The notes: generated from the sequence alone by a model not told the origin. A stretch of 64,000 nt of DNA from Rhizobium sp. ICMP 5592 (GCF_009498525.1 NZ_QSNT01000003.1:909671-973670); one strand, 5' to 3'; positions 42,442 through 50,996 are shown, counted from the first letter of the stretch. Translations and numbers: made by a program.

Positions 42442-42473
42442 GCGACCGGTTTCCACAAGCCGGCCGCTTTTTT
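42442..42473 (+). terminator. intrinsic terminator of the nitronate monooxygenase gene
   Basis: Stem GCG-A-CCGG (42442-42449) pairs with CCGG-C-CGC (42460-42467), with one internal mismatch, and is followed by six T residues. It lies 13 bp after the stop codon. Confidence 0.75.
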
Positions 42474-42564
42474 GCCAATTGGCAATTTGAACGCTTGAAA
42501 TCTCTCCGCATTGACTGTATCAGCGCCATGCAAATCGCGGGGCCGTACAGAACGCCCCTTGAAT

Positions 42565-42640
42565 GCCGCTTTAGCTCAGGTGGTAGAGCACATCATTCGT
42601 AATGATGGGGTCGCAGGTTCGAGTCCTGCAAGCGGCACCA
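42565..42640 (+). tRNA. tRNA-Thr (anticodon CGT)
   Basis: The gene begins GCCGCTTTAGCTCAGGTGGT and ends with encoded CCA. All four stems pair: acceptor GCCGCTT/AAGCGGC, D arm GCTC/GAGC, anticodon stem CATCA/TGATG and T arm GCAGG/CCTGC. The loop TTCGTAA gives anticodon CGT for ACG codons. A/T-richer sequence with small accessory genes follows. Confidence 0.96.
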
Positions 42641-42751
42641 TTTTTTCTCAAGCACGTACACGAATAATCTGCACTGCCGTTCCTACACGCATGCCGATTC
42701 ATTTATCCGCGCTCGTTTAGCGCGCCGGACTATCAACTGAAGCACCATCTC

Positions 42752-43096
42752 TCAATCGCGGCGCAGGTAACTCTTCTTCCCACTGTCGGTGATACAGAAA
42801 TGGCCGCCTCGCGGACCGACACAATATTTGCCGCCCCTGCAAGAACACTCGCCCGACTGAGCGGGAGCCATTTCCACATCGTTTGAGTCCAGAAGACCTG
42901 CGGCACCATTGAGACGGCCGGTATATGCCTGACACGACCTCTTACTCGCGCTGACAGATCCATCATTGCAGATGAAGGTATCGCCTTGGCAATGATCGAT
43001 ACCGCCTTTGCTGCCACTGCATGGTGTATTCTGCGACCAAGAATGATTTGGCGCGAGCAAAAGCCACGCCGCAAAGACGATAGCCCAAAATCGCAT
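42752..43096 (-). CDS. Cys-rich exported small protein with GPRGG...GKK motif
   Basis: The 114-residue protein has a signal peptide (MRFWAIVFAAWLLLAPNHSWS), and the mature part holds eight cysteines. The first half reads CSGSKGGIDHCQGDTFICND followed by GSVSASKRSC. The C-terminus is CSCRGGKYCVGPRGGHFC followed by ITDSGKKSYLRR. The GPRGG-x-GKKxY ending resembles the PBCV-type basic adaptor motif, here with added cysteines. I recall similar uncharacterised proteins scattered in proteobacteria. It lies alone just beyond tRNA-Thr in A/T-richer DNA, consistent with acquisition. A periplasmic or secreted, disulfide-stabilised role is inferred. Its function is unknown. Confidence 0.65.
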   Translation of the reverse strand: MRFWAIVFAAWLLLAPNHSWSQNTPCSGSKGGIDHCQGDTFICNDGSVSASKRSCQAYTGRLNGAAGLLDSNDVEMAPAQSGECSCRGGKYCVGPRGGHFCITDSGKKSYLRRD

Positions 43097-43342
43097 TATG
43101 TCCCCCGACTATCAGGAGAAAATGCGCCCTTTGGTCTGGATAGGCAATATCGTGAGGTAATCGTTTGAATTATAGCAGATGGCTCGCGGTAACCTCTCGC
43201 TGGAATCCAGAATCTCGCTCCGCAAAATTAAAGCCAAGCACTCGGCTTCTACTAATTTATGATATTCCTGAAACCCGGCCACTGAATCGGCCCCACGTCG
43301 CCCCTCACACCAACATCACCCAATCCATCCAAGGATATCACC

Positions 43343-43642
43343 ATGATTCACGTTCTCGCCATCCTCACTGCCAAGCCCGGCAAGCGCGCCGAGGTGCTGG
43401 AAGCCTTTCAGGCGAATGTTCCGGCCGTGCATGCTGAAGACGGCTGCATCGAGTATACCGCCGTGGTGGATGTTGAGGGTGCCGATCCGGCTTTTGGGCC
43501 TGATACATTCGTCGTCGTTGAAAAATGGGAAAGCCTGGCGGCGCTGAAGGCGCATGCGGCTGCGGCGCATATGGCCGCCTATGGCGAGAAGGTGAAAGAC
43601 CTGATGGCCGCACGCGCGGTGCATGTGCTGAACCCGGCCTGA
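43343..43642 (+). CDS. putative quinol monooxygenase (ABM domain)
   Basis: The 99-residue protein is a single antibiotic-biosynthesis monooxygenase (ABM) domain of the YgiN type: MIHVLAILTAKPGKRAEVLEAF, EDGCIEYTAVVD, and FVVVEKWESLAALKAHAAAAHMAAY with the conserved His. Such proteins form ferredoxin-like dimers and oxidise quinols or small aromatics without cofactors. CAAGGATATC precedes the ATG. It is monocistronic and ends at an intrinsic terminator. The real substrate is unknown. Confidence 0.88.
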   Translation: MIHVLAILTAKPGKRAEVLEAFQANVPAVHAEDGCIEYTAVVDVEGADPAFGPDTFVVVEKWESLAALKAHAAAAHMAAYGEKVKDLMAARAVHVLNPA

Positions 43643-43672
43643 CCGCCGGCCTCAGCGAACAATCGCACCTCG

Positions 43673-43696
43673 ACGGCGCCCTGCGGCGCCGTTTTT
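43673..43696 (+). terminator. intrinsic terminator of the quinol monooxygenase gene
   Basis: An 8-bp perfect stem ACGGCGCC / GGCGCCGT with loop CTGC is followed by a T run, 30 bp after the stop codon. Confidence 0.85.
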
Positions 43697-43737
43697 CATA
43701 TCATGCTTCCCGCTCGTTGCGCCGGCAATCCGCCTGC

Positions 43738-44010
43738 TCAATCATCCCACGGGTCGTAATAGCGATCGCGCCAATAGTGGCGGTGCCAACGACGGTATTC
43801 CCAGTCGTCGCCGCGCCAATAGCGGTCGCGGTAATAGTAGCGGTGACCGTAGCTCGGGCCGACATAGAGGCCGAAAAAGCCGGGCGCGACCATCACGCTG
43901 GGACCGTAGTGACGATGCCAGTGATGATAATGACGGCGATGCGCGTCGGCATTGGTCACCGGCAGAGCGAGGATACCCAGCGCCAGCAGCGCCGTTGCGA
44001 TAATCCTCAT
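43738..44010 (-). CDS. small exported Tyr/His/Arg/Trp-rich protein
   Basis: The 90-residue product has a signal peptide (MRIIATALLALGILALPVTNADA). The mature part is dominated by His, Tyr, Arg and Trp (HRRHYHHWHRHYG; RYYYRDRYWRGDDWEYRRWH). A Gly/Val-rich middle (VAPGFFGLYVGPSYG) could insert in a membrane. GAGGAG lies upstream of the ATG at 44010. The signal peptide is nearly identical to that of the His-rich neighbour at 44145-44336, so the two probably share ancestry. Metal or envelope binding is plausible. No function is known. Confidence 0.65.
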   Translation of the reverse strand: MRIIATALLALGILALPVTNADAHRRHYHHWHRHYGPSVMVAPGFFGLYVGPSYGHRYYYRDRYWRGDDWEYRRWHRHYWRDRYYDPWDD

Positions 44011-44144
44011 GACACGTCTCCTCAACCGCAATCCGCCAGGCCGGCGACACCGCGCCGGCCCAAGGATCGCATGATTATCCGCATGAAAAACGGACAGAGA
44101 AATAACGCTTAAGAGGAAGGTATGGTTCCGGATGGCAGCGTCAC

Positions 44145-44336
44145 TCAGCTGTGGGAGACGTGATGCCTGTGGTGATACATCGGCCGGTGGTGATGCCAGC
44201 CCTGCCCATGATGATGACCATGGTGCATCTGCGTTGCATGATGCCGATGGTGATGGTGATAATTTCGGGCTTCGGCGTAGGTTGCGGGCAAAGCGAGAAT
44301 GCCCAGCGCGACGAGAGCTGCTGCCAGGATTTTCAT
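44145..44336 (-). CDS. His-rich exported peptide
   Basis: The 63-residue product has a 23-residue signal peptide (MKILAAALVALGILALPATY then AEA). The mature peptide is 40 residues, of which 19 are histidine (for example YHHHHRHH, MHHGHHH, WHHHRPMYHHRHH). This composition suggests binding of Ni, Cu, Zn or Co in the periplasm. AAGGAGACGGAAA before the ATG at 44336 is a strong ribosome-binding site. It appears to have arisen with the gene at 43738-44010 by duplication of the exported leader. No metal transporter is adjacent. Confidence 0.68.
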   Translation of the reverse strand: MKILAAALVALGILALPATYAEARNYHHHHRHHATQMHHGHHHGQGWHHHRPMYHHRHHVSHS

Positions 44337-44454
44337 TTTCCGTCTCCTTGGGTGCCGGAACAAACCTCCGGCTGGGGTGAGGTCATGCATGCGTACGTCG
44401 TAACGAACGCAGCATCGGATAACGCGATTGCATCCTGTTGGTTCCAAGTCGCCT

Positions 44455-45672
44455 TTAAATAGAGATTCTCCCGCCGATCTCCGCCTCGCCCACCAGTTCC
44501 CGCACCGCTTGCCGGATCAGCCGGCAGGCGTCGACGGAAGCCTTTCGGCCGTTGTGGGCGAGATAATAAGACAACGGCAGCACCTCATCCGGATCGACGA
44601 TGCGGACCTTGTCGGCGATCGGCGTGGCGCTGACGCGGCCAAGGAAGGACACATAACCATGGTTGGCGACGAGATCGACGATGACGGGCAGCGAGTCGGC
44701 CGAGGTGATGTCGCGGCCGCGAAACCGGCGGCGGTCGCCGCTGTCAAAACCGAACGCCATGGCCGCATTGCCGATGCCTGTCCGCGGGCTCGGCACGCAG
44801 AGCGGGTGATTGTCCACCAGCGCCGCCACCGTCCGCTCCGTGCTGCCGGGCGGTGCGATCGCCACCATGTCGGTCGCCAGCAGTTCCATATGATCGAAGG
44901 CGTCGAGGCCGAAGACGGAATCGACGATGGCGACATCGATGCGGCCGGATCTCAGCGCCTCGCGCAGATCGTCGGCGGTCATCAGCATCAGGGACAGCAT
45001 GTTGCGGTTGCCACTGATGTTCCAGCGCGCGACGAGGCTGGCAAGCGAGCGGGCCACCCAGCTTTCCGAGCCGGTCGGAATGATCGAGCCGATGCGTACG
45101 GCGCGCGCCACCCGCTGGAACCGCTCGTCCGAGGTTGCCTTCATCTCGTCCCAGGCCTCGGCAATGCCGGCAAGAATGACATGGACCTCGCGGCCGGCTT
45201 CCGTCAGCATCGAGCCCTGCGCCTGCCGCTCGAACAGGCGGCAGCCGAACAGATCCTCCAGATTGGCGATCTGCAGCGAAAGCTGCGGCTGACCGAGGCG
45301 CAGCCGGCGGGCGGCACGATTGATGCTGCCCTGATCGGCAACCTCCAGAAACCGCTCGATGGTGGCGATCTTCAGCGGCAGGCGGGCGGCCCATTGAGCA
45401 TAGTCCTCCGGCGCCGGCGGCTCCTTCGTCAGGGCCGAGAGCGCCCGCATGCCGGACAGAATCGGCTGAAGGCCCTTCTTCACCTTCGCGCTGGCGAGCA
45501 AGGTGGCAAGCTCCCCGGAAGCGCGCTCGACGAGCTTCATCGCCAGATCCGTCTCCAGCCGCCTGAGCGCGCCGGATACGGTCGAGGCCGAAAGAGACAG
45601 TCTGCGGGCCGTCTCCCGGACGGAGCCGATGGAGAAAACCGTGTCGGCAATGAACAATGCCCCGAGATACAA
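44455..45672 (-). CDS. LysR-type regulator with two tandem HTH domains
   Basis: The 405-residue protein carries an N-terminal LysR-like helix-turn-helix (about 1-62, ARRLSLSASTVSGALRRLETDL). A second, canonical one follows (about 99-162, FLEVADQGSINRAARRLRLG plus QPQLSLQIANLEDLFGCRLF). The usual effector-binding domain (about 185-400) has VRIGSIIPTGSESWVARSLA and DLREALRSGRIDVAIVDSVF. The start appears to be TTG at 45672, seven bases after AAAGGAGT. It is divergent from the osmoprotectant transporter operon across 436 bp and may regulate it. Duplicated HTH domains are unusual in LysR proteins. Confidence 0.8.
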   Translation of the reverse strand: MYLGALFIADTVFSIGSVRETARRLSLSASTVSGALRRLETDLAMKLVERASGELATLLASAKVKKGLQPILSGMRALSALTKEPPAPEDYAQWAARLPLKIATIERFLEVADQGSINRAARRLRLGQPQLSLQIANLEDLFGCRLFERQAQGSMLTEAGREVHVILAGIAEAWDEMKATSDERFQRVARAVRIGSIIPTGSESWVARSLASLVARWNISGNRNMLSLMLMTADDLREALRSGRIDVAIVDSVFGLDAFDHMELLATDMVAIAPPGSTERTVAALVDNHPLCVPSPRTGIGNAAMAFGFDSGDRRRFRGRDITSADSLPVIVDLVANHGYVSFLGRVSATPIADKVRIVDPDEVLPLSYYLAHNGRKASVDACRLIRQAVRELVGEAEIGGRISI

Positions 45673-46108
45673 GCCCGTACTCCTTTCAGACCGGCCCCAT
45701 GCGCCCGGCCAAGACACCGCGACGATATGATGTGTTCTTGAAAAAAGATATCCCAAAGCTAGAGGGCTGCGGCTATCGTTGGCGAGTCGTCCAACCGGTC
45801 CCACAATCAAAAGGAGATCGGAACAGCGTCAAACGGGTAAGGGGAACAAAAACAAACGCGCTTACCCCCGAAAAAAGAAATCAATTTTCGCGCTTATGCC
45901 GGGCACCCTCGTCATAATCGCGCGGCGACTGCAGGTGGAGGACTGGCGTGGCATCGATTTTTCGATGGCGAGCGCTATTTCCCGAACGCAGATAGGACTT
46001 CGCCTGTGGGTTCTTCGGCCCGCAGCTACAGATTGCGTGTCCGAGACCGGCCCTGAGACCGAGCGGATGCGCGCAAAAATGGTTCAACGGGGTACAAAGG
46101 GAAACATC
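45673..46108. other. LysR - osmoprotectant operon divergent region
   Basis: This 436-bp gap has no credible gene. It contains an A-rich stretch (45810-45890) and an inverted repeat GGGTAAG (45835-45841) / CTTACCC (45861-45867) with a 19-bp centre. That could be a regulator site. I see no clear promoter. Confidence 0.45.
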
Positions 46109-47017
46109 ATGTTCAAGAAGCTCGCACTCGCCACCACGCTCGCGGCATTTCTTGCCGGCAGCGCCAGCGCCGCCGACGTCGTGGTCTCGTCGAAGATCGA
46201 CACGGAAGGCACGCTGCTCGGCAACATCATTCTGGCCGCGCTCAATGCCAACGGCATCAAGGCGCAGGACCGCATCGCGCTCGGTACCACGCCGGTCGTG
46301 CGCAAGGCGATCACCGCCGGCGAGATCGACATCTATGCCGAATATACCGGCAATGCCGGCTTCTTCTTCAACAAGGCCGACGATGCCGCCTGGAAGAACC
46401 TGCAGCAGGGCTATGACCTGGCCAAGAAGCTCGACTACGATGCCAACAAGATCGTCTGGCTGACACCGTCGCCGGCTAACAACACCTGGGCCATTGCCGT
46501 TCGCAACGACGTTGCCGGTCCGGCCAAGCTCAAGACCATGTCCGATTTCGGCAAGTGGGTTGCCGGCGGCGGGTCCGTGAAGATTGCGGCCTCCTCGGAG
46601 TTCGTCAACTCGCCGGCGGCGCTGCCGTCCTTCCAGACGACCTATGGTTTCCAGCTCAAGCCCGACCAGGAAGTCGTCCTCTCCGGCGGCGACACGGCGG
46701 CAACAATCAAGGCCGCGGCCGACCAGACCAACGGCGTCAACACCGCCATGGTCTACGGCACCGACGGCGCGATCGAAGCGGCGGAACTGACCGTTCTCGA
46801 CGACGACAAGAGCGTGCAGCCGGTCTACGCACCGACGCCGATCGTCCGCGAAGCCGTGTTGAAGGCCAATCCCAAGATCGAAGAAGTTCTGGCTCCGGTC
46901 TTCAAGGGCCTGACCGCCGACGTGCTGCGCAAGCTGAACGGCCGCATCCAGGTGGATGGCGAGCCGGCCAAGGCCGTTGCCGAATCCTATCTCAAGGACA
47001 ATGGCTTCCTGAAGTAG
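46109..47017 (+). CDS. yehZ: osmoprotectant ABC transporter substrate-binding protein (YehZ/OsmF type)
   Basis: The 302-residue exported protein has a signal peptide (MFKKLALATTLAAFLAGSAS). It has the OpuAC-type binding fold with VVSSKIDTEGTLLGNIILAAL, ITAGEIDIYAEYTGNAGFFF and KIAASSEFVNSPAALPSFQTTYG. It is close to YehZ (OsmF) of the YehZYXW glycine-betaine/choline-type system. I chose the ATG at 46109, preceded by AAAGGGAAA; a much longer in-frame extension upstream has no signal. It leads a four-gene operon in the order binding protein, permease, ATPase, permease. The ligand is inferred, not shown. Confidence 0.88.
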   Translation: MFKKLALATTLAAFLAGSASAADVVVSSKIDTEGTLLGNIILAALNANGIKAQDRIALGTTPVVRKAITAGEIDIYAEYTGNAGFFFNKADDAAWKNLQQGYDLAKKLDYDANKIVWLTPSPANNTWAIAVRNDVAGPAKLKTMSDFGKWVAGGGSVKIAASSEFVNSPAALPSFQTTYGFQLKPDQEVVLSGGDTAATIKAAADQTNGVNTAMVYGTDGAIEAAELTVLDDDKSVQPVYAPTPIVREAVLKANPKIEEVLAPVFKGLTADVLRKLNGRIQVDGEPAKAVAESYLKDNGFLK

Positions 47018-47101
47018 GAGCTTACGGAGATTACCCGGGCGGCTCCGCTTTGATAGAGTGGAGCCGCAGTTCTTTTTGTGACTTGCGACGGAGCTTGCCT
47101 G

Positions 47102-48268
47102 ATGGAAGATGCGCTCGCGGCCCGCAGGGTGGACCGTCTCGGAGTGGTGCTGGTGGCCGGTGGCGCGCTGGCCGCGACCCTGATGCCGTTCATCATCGTC
47201 AAGGCGAACCGCATCGCCGCCGGCAAGCCGCAATTGCTGATACAGCTGCTTGCCCAGCCGAGCGCATTGGCGCTTCTGGCCCTTCTCGTCGCCACCGCTC
47301 TTGTCGCCCTTTTTCTGCGTAACCAGCTTGCCCGCCTCGGCATCGCCACGCTGACCATCGCCTTCCTCATCGTCACGCTTGGCCTCGTCTCGACGGCGGC
47401 AACGCCCGCCGGCAGCACCGTGGCGCGCATTACGCCGGGTGGTGCCTTCTGGGTGCTGCTCGCCGTCATCGGTCTGGTGATCTCGGATGCGCTGGTGAAG
47501 CTGCGGCTGTCGCCATGGCTCCGCGTCACATCGCTTGCCCTCTATGCGGTGCTCCTCGGCCTCATCTTCAAATCCGGATTGCTCGACAATCTGTCGATCA
47601 TGAAGGAATACGCCAACAATACCGACAAGTTCTGGAACGAGGGGCTGGGCCATGTCTTCCTGGCGCTCGGCTCTGTCGCCATCGCCATCCTGCTCGCCTT
47701 GCCGCTCGGCATCTTCTGCTATTGGCAGCCGAAGCTTCGCGCCGTGGTGCTGCGGGCCTTGAGCCTCGTGCAAACCATTCCCAGTCTGGCGCTGTTCGGC
47801 ATTCTGATGCTGCCGCTCGGCTATATCGCCGCCCACGTCCCCTTGGCCGCCGCGATCGGCGTCAGGGGCATCGGCACCGCGCCGGCGCTGGTGGCGCTGG
47901 TGATCTATTCGCTGCTGCCGATCGTCGCCAACACCGTCGTCGGCCTTGCCGGTGTCGATCCCTCGGTGCGCGATGCCGCCGCCGGCATGGGGCTGACACG
48001 CCGCCAGATTCTCACCCGTATCGACCTGCCGCTCGCCTTCCCGGTGATCCTGACCGGCATCCGCATCGTGCTGGTGCAAGCGATCGGCCTCGTCACGGTC
48101 GCGGCGCTGATCGGCGGTGGCGGCTTCGGCATCTTCATCTTCCAGGGCATCGGCCAGACGGCCAATGACCTCGTGCTGCTCGGCGCCGTGCCGACGGTCT
48201 TTCTCGCCTTCTCATCGGCCGTCATCCTCGATGCGGTCATCGACAGCATCCGGGGACAACGCGCATGA
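47102..48268 (+). CDS. yehY: osmoprotectant ABC transporter permease (YehY type)
   Basis: The 388-residue membrane protein is longer than its partner permease because of an N-terminal half with about five extra hydrophobic segments. The transport domain follows: SLVQTIPSLALFGILMLPLG, and the coupling loop MGLTRRQILTRIDLPLAFPVILTGI. YehY of E. coli has the same enlarged form. The ATG at 47102 follows a modest GGAGCTTG. It lies 84 bp after the binding-protein gene and its end overlaps the ATPase start by four bases. Confidence 0.88.
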   Translation: MEDALAARRVDRLGVVLVAGGALAATLMPFIIVKANRIAAGKPQLLIQLLAQPSALALLALLVATALVALFLRNQLARLGIATLTIAFLIVTLGLVSTAATPAGSTVARITPGGAFWVLLAVIGLVISDALVKLRLSPWLRVTSLALYAVLLGLIFKSGLLDNLSIMKEYANNTDKFWNEGLGHVFLALGSVAIAILLALPLGIFCYWQPKLRAVVLRALSLVQTIPSLALFGILMLPLGYIAAHVPLAAAIGVRGIGTAPALVALVIYSLLPIVANTVVGLAGVDPSVRDAAAGMGLTRRQILTRIDLPLAFPVILTGIRIVLVQAIGLVTVAALIGGGGFGIFIFQGIGQTANDLVLLGAVPTVFLAFSSAVILDAVIDSIRGQRA

Positions 48269-49212
48269 CCGCCATGATCGAGCTTAAGGGCGTGACCAAG
48301 CGCTACGGCAATGCCACCGTGGTCGACAATGTCAGCATGAGCATGGAGAAGGGCACGATCACCGTCATCGTCGGCACCTCCGGTTCCGGCAAGTCGACGC
48401 TGATGCGGATGATCAACCGGCTGGTGCCGATCTCGGACGGCCATATCTCCGTCGACGGCCAGGATGTGATGAATGTGCCGGCGACTGAACTGCGCCGCCG
48501 CATCGGCTATGCCATCCAGGGCCATGGGCTGTTTCCGCATCGCACCGTGGCGCAGAATATCGCCACCGTCCCCGAGCTGCTCCGCTGGGACAGGGCGCGC
48601 ATCGATCGCCGCGTAGAGGAACTGCTCAACCTCTTCCATCTCGACCCCGGCACGTTTGCGGCCAAATATCCAAGCCAGCTCTCCGGCGGCCAGCAACAGC
48701 GCGTCGGCGTTGCCCGCGCCCTTGCGGCCGAACCGGAGGTGCTGCTGATGGACGAGCCTTTTGGCGCGCTCGACCCGGTCATCAGGGGCAAGGCACAGGA
48801 CGATCTGCTGGCGATCCAGAAGCAGTTCGGCACGACCGTCATCCTCGTCACCCACGACATGGACGAAGCCTTCCATCTCGGCGACAAGATCGCCGTCATG
48901 AGCGGCGGCAAGCTTTTGCAATGTTCGGAGCCGGAAAAGATCTTGACGGAGCCGGCCGATCCCTTCGTCCAGCAACTGACCGGCACCTCCGACCGCGCGC
49001 TGAAGCTGATGTCGCTGCTGCCACTGAAGGAGAGCATGCAGCCGCCACGGCCGGGCCTCGGCTACAGCCTGCCGCAGACGCTCAATTTGCGCGACGCGCT
49101 GGCCGAGATGATCTGGCAGGGTGCCGACGAGGCCGCCGTCGAGGATGATGGCAAGGTGCCGGTCGGCTCGATCTCGATGCAGCATCTGATCGAACTGGGC
49201 CGCAAAGCATGA
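48265..49212 (+). CDS. yehX: osmoprotectant ABC transporter ATP-binding protein (YehX type)
   Basis: The 315-residue ATPase has Walker A VGTSGSGKSTLMRMINRL, Q-loop GYAIQGHGLFPHRTV, signature LSGGQQQRVGVARALA, Walker B VLLMDEPFGALDPV and H-loop VTHDMDEAF. These are typical of the OpuCA/ProV betaine group. The C-terminus after about residue 240 is a short extension without clear paired CBS domains. Translation is coupled to both permease genes by four-base overlaps (48265-48268 and 49209-49212). Confidence 0.92.
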   Translation: MTAMIELKGVTKRYGNATVVDNVSMSMEKGTITVIVGTSGSGKSTLMRMINRLVPISDGHISVDGQDVMNVPATELRRRIGYAIQGHGLFPHRTVAQNIATVPELLRWDRARIDRRVEELLNLFHLDPGTFAAKYPSQLSGGQQQRVGVARALAAEPEVLLMDEPFGALDPVIRGKAQDDLLAIQKQFGTTVILVTHDMDEAFHLGDKIAVMSGGKLLQCSEPEKILTEPADPFVQQLTGTSDRALKLMSLLPLKESMQPPRPGLGYSLPQTLNLRDALAEMIWQGADEAAVEDDGKVPVGSISMQHLIELGRKA

Positions 49213-49958
49213 GGTTCCTTGCCGCCAATCTTTTCCGGCTGCTGGCGCTGACGCTGCTGCTGGTGCTGCTGTTCCGGCCGGAATGGCTGATCCCGATCCT
49301 GGCGCCGCTCACCAAGTTCGGCGCCTCGCCGATCTACACGCAGAACAGCCTGCCGGCCCTCGCTCTAAGCCATATGGAGCTGATCCTCACCTCGATTGCC
49401 GCGAGCGGCATCCTTGCCGTGCTCGGCGGCATCTTTGTCACCCGCAAGAGCGGCGCAGATTTCCTGCCGTTGTCGCGGGCGATCGCCAATGCCGGCCAGA
49501 CCTTTCCCCCCGTCGCCGTGCTGGCGCTTGCCATTTCCACCACCGGCTTCGGCGCGGTGCCGACGCTGATCGCGCTGTTCCTCTATGCGCTGCTGCCGAT
49601 CTTCGAGAATACCGTCGCCGGCCTGCAACAGGTGCCCGCCACCGTGCTCGATGCCGCCGACGGCATGGGCATGAATGGCTGGCAGCGGCTGTTCCGCGTC
49701 GAGCTGCCGCTCGCCCTGCCGCTGATCATCGAGGGATTGAAGATCGCCACCGTCATCAATATCGGCACGGCAACCATCGGCTCGACCGTCGCCGCCAAGG
49801 GGCTGGGCGAAGTCATCATCGCCGGCCTGATCAACGACAACACCGCCTTTATCCTGCAGGGCGGTCTGATCGTCGGGCTGATGGCGGTACTGATCTATGA
49901 CGGGATGGAGCTGATCGAACATACCGTGACGCGGAAGATCGGCGTGCAGGAGCAGTGA
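49209..49958 (+). CDS. yehW: osmoprotectant ABC transporter permease (YehW type)
   Basis: The 249-residue permease has about six hydrophobic segments and the EAA-type coupling loop GMGMNGWQRLFRVELPLALPLIIEGL. Conserved-looking segments NAGQTFPPVAVLALAISTTGFG and NTVAGLQQVPATVLDAAD also match the betaine/choline permease family. It is the last gene of the four-gene operon, overlapping the ATPase stop. No clear terminator follows before the convergent YciI gene, 52 bp away. Confidence 0.9.
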   Translation: MRFLAANLFRLLALTLLLVLLFRPEWLIPILAPLTKFGASPIYTQNSLPALALSHMELILTSIAASGILAVLGGIFVTRKSGADFLPLSRAIANAGQTFPPVAVLALAISTTGFGAVPTLIALFLYALLPIFENTVAGLQQVPATVLDAADGMGMNGWQRLFRVELPLALPLIIEGLKIATVINIGTATIGSTVAAKGLGEVIIAGLINDNTAFILQGGLIVGLMAVLIYDGMELIEHTVTRKIGVQEQ

Positions 49959-50010
49959 AGGCAATGGCAATTGGTGCTTCGCGCGACGGCTGACGATGCG
50001 CAGAACCTTG

Positions 50011-50394
50011 TTAACCGCCCTCTCCCGAACTCAACGGCGCTCCGGGCAGATAAAGCGAGATCGGCCTGACCTCATAGACGGCGGTCGGGTTGACGCGGCG
50101 CAGGTCGCGGGCCGCCGCGATTGCGGCATCGAGTGTTGGAAAATCAACCACGTAGAATCCGAGCAGCTGCTCCTTGGTTTCCGCGAACGGACCGTCGATG
50201 ACCATTCCCGCCCCCTTGCCCCGCAAGGTGACCGCACCATGGGTCGGACCGAGACGCGCCGCCGGTCCAAGCGATTTTTCCGCCACCAGACGATCATTGA
50301 TCTCGAGAAGTTCGGTCATGAGCGCCGCATCCTCCTCCTTGCTCCAGGATTGGACAACGCCTTCTTCATGATAGGCCAGGATTGCGTAGTACAT
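50011..50394 (-). CDS. YciI/DGPF domain protein
   Basis: The 127-residue protein is a YCII-related dimeric alpha-beta barrel: MYYAILAYHEEGVVQSWSKEED, and VIDGPFAETKEQLLGFYVVD with the DGPF motif. VYEVRPISLY comes near the end. Such proteins often sit beside ECF sigma factors, but none is present here. The ATG at 50394 follows GGGAGGAAATCC; a much longer upstream extension overlaps the start region of the glyoxalase gene. It is divergent from that gene. Its biochemical function is not known. Confidence 0.85.
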   Translation of the reverse strand: MYYAILAYHEEGVVQSWSKEEDAALMTELLEINDRLVAEKSLGPAARLGPTHGAVTLRGKGAGMVIDGPFAETKEQLLGFYVVDFPTLDAAIAAARDLRRVNPTAVYEVRPISLYLPGAPLSSGEGG

Positions 50395-50600
50395 GGATTT
50401 CCTCCCCCGGGAACTTCCGTCGACGCCCGCCGGTCGGGCCGGTTGCCAAGACACCCGGAAGTCTACGCAGATGAATCGAGATTCAGAAGCCCTGAAGTTA
50501 CGTTTCAAATGACGATATACGATGTACACACCGCTTGCCTTGGCCGGCAGCGGATGGCATTGGCTTCGGTGCGATGTCCAGATGACCAATGGAGGTGCCG

Positions 50601-50996
50601 ATGGCCAAGATGATCCATTCGATGATCCGTGTTCTCGACGAGGCGCGCTCGGTCGATTTCTACGGCAAGGCCTTCGGGCTCGAGGTCGCCGACCGGATCG
50701 CCTTCCCGACATTCACGCTGATCTATCTCAGCAATGCCGAGACCGGCTTCGAGCTGGAGCTGACCGTCAATCAAGGCCGGATCGAACCTTACCCGCTTGG
50801 CGAGGGCTACGGCCATCTCGCCGTTTCCGTCGACGAGCTCAGGGACGAACATACCCGGTTTTCCTCGCTCGGGCTGAACCCCGGCAAGATCACCGAACTC
50901 AATCGCGATGGAAAACTCTTCGGCCTGTTCTTCTTTATTACCGACCCCGATGGTTACAAGATCGAAGTGGTGCAAAGGCACGGGCGATTTCAATAG
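50601..50996 (+). CDS. gloA: lactoylglutathione lyase (glyoxalase I, VOC family)
   Basis: The 131-residue enzyme retains the four metal ligands at the expected places: His6 (KMIHSMIRV), Glu53 (FELEL), His72 (GYGHLAVSV) and Glu122 (YKIEVVQ). The FYGKAFGLEV segment is also characteristic. It isomerises the hemithioacetal of methylglyoxal and glutathione to lactoylglutathione. GGAGGTGCCG lies before the ATG at 50601. A slightly earlier start at 50589 is in frame but weaker. The enzyme is slightly different from E. coli GloA in its middle, but all catalytic residues are kept. Confidence 0.88.
   Translation: MAKMIHSMIRVLDEARSVDFYGKAFGLEVADRIAFPTFTLIYLSNAETGFELELTVNQGRIEPYPLGEGYGHLAVSVDELRDEHTRFSSLGLNPGKITELNRDGKLFGLFFFITDPDGYKIEVVQRHGRFQ

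Noticed and set aside
45881..48079. 732-codon open frame antisense to the osmoprotectant operon
   Set aside because: Its translation is His/Gln/Asp-rich and shapeless. The plus strand encodes well-formed binding protein and permease genes with start signals.
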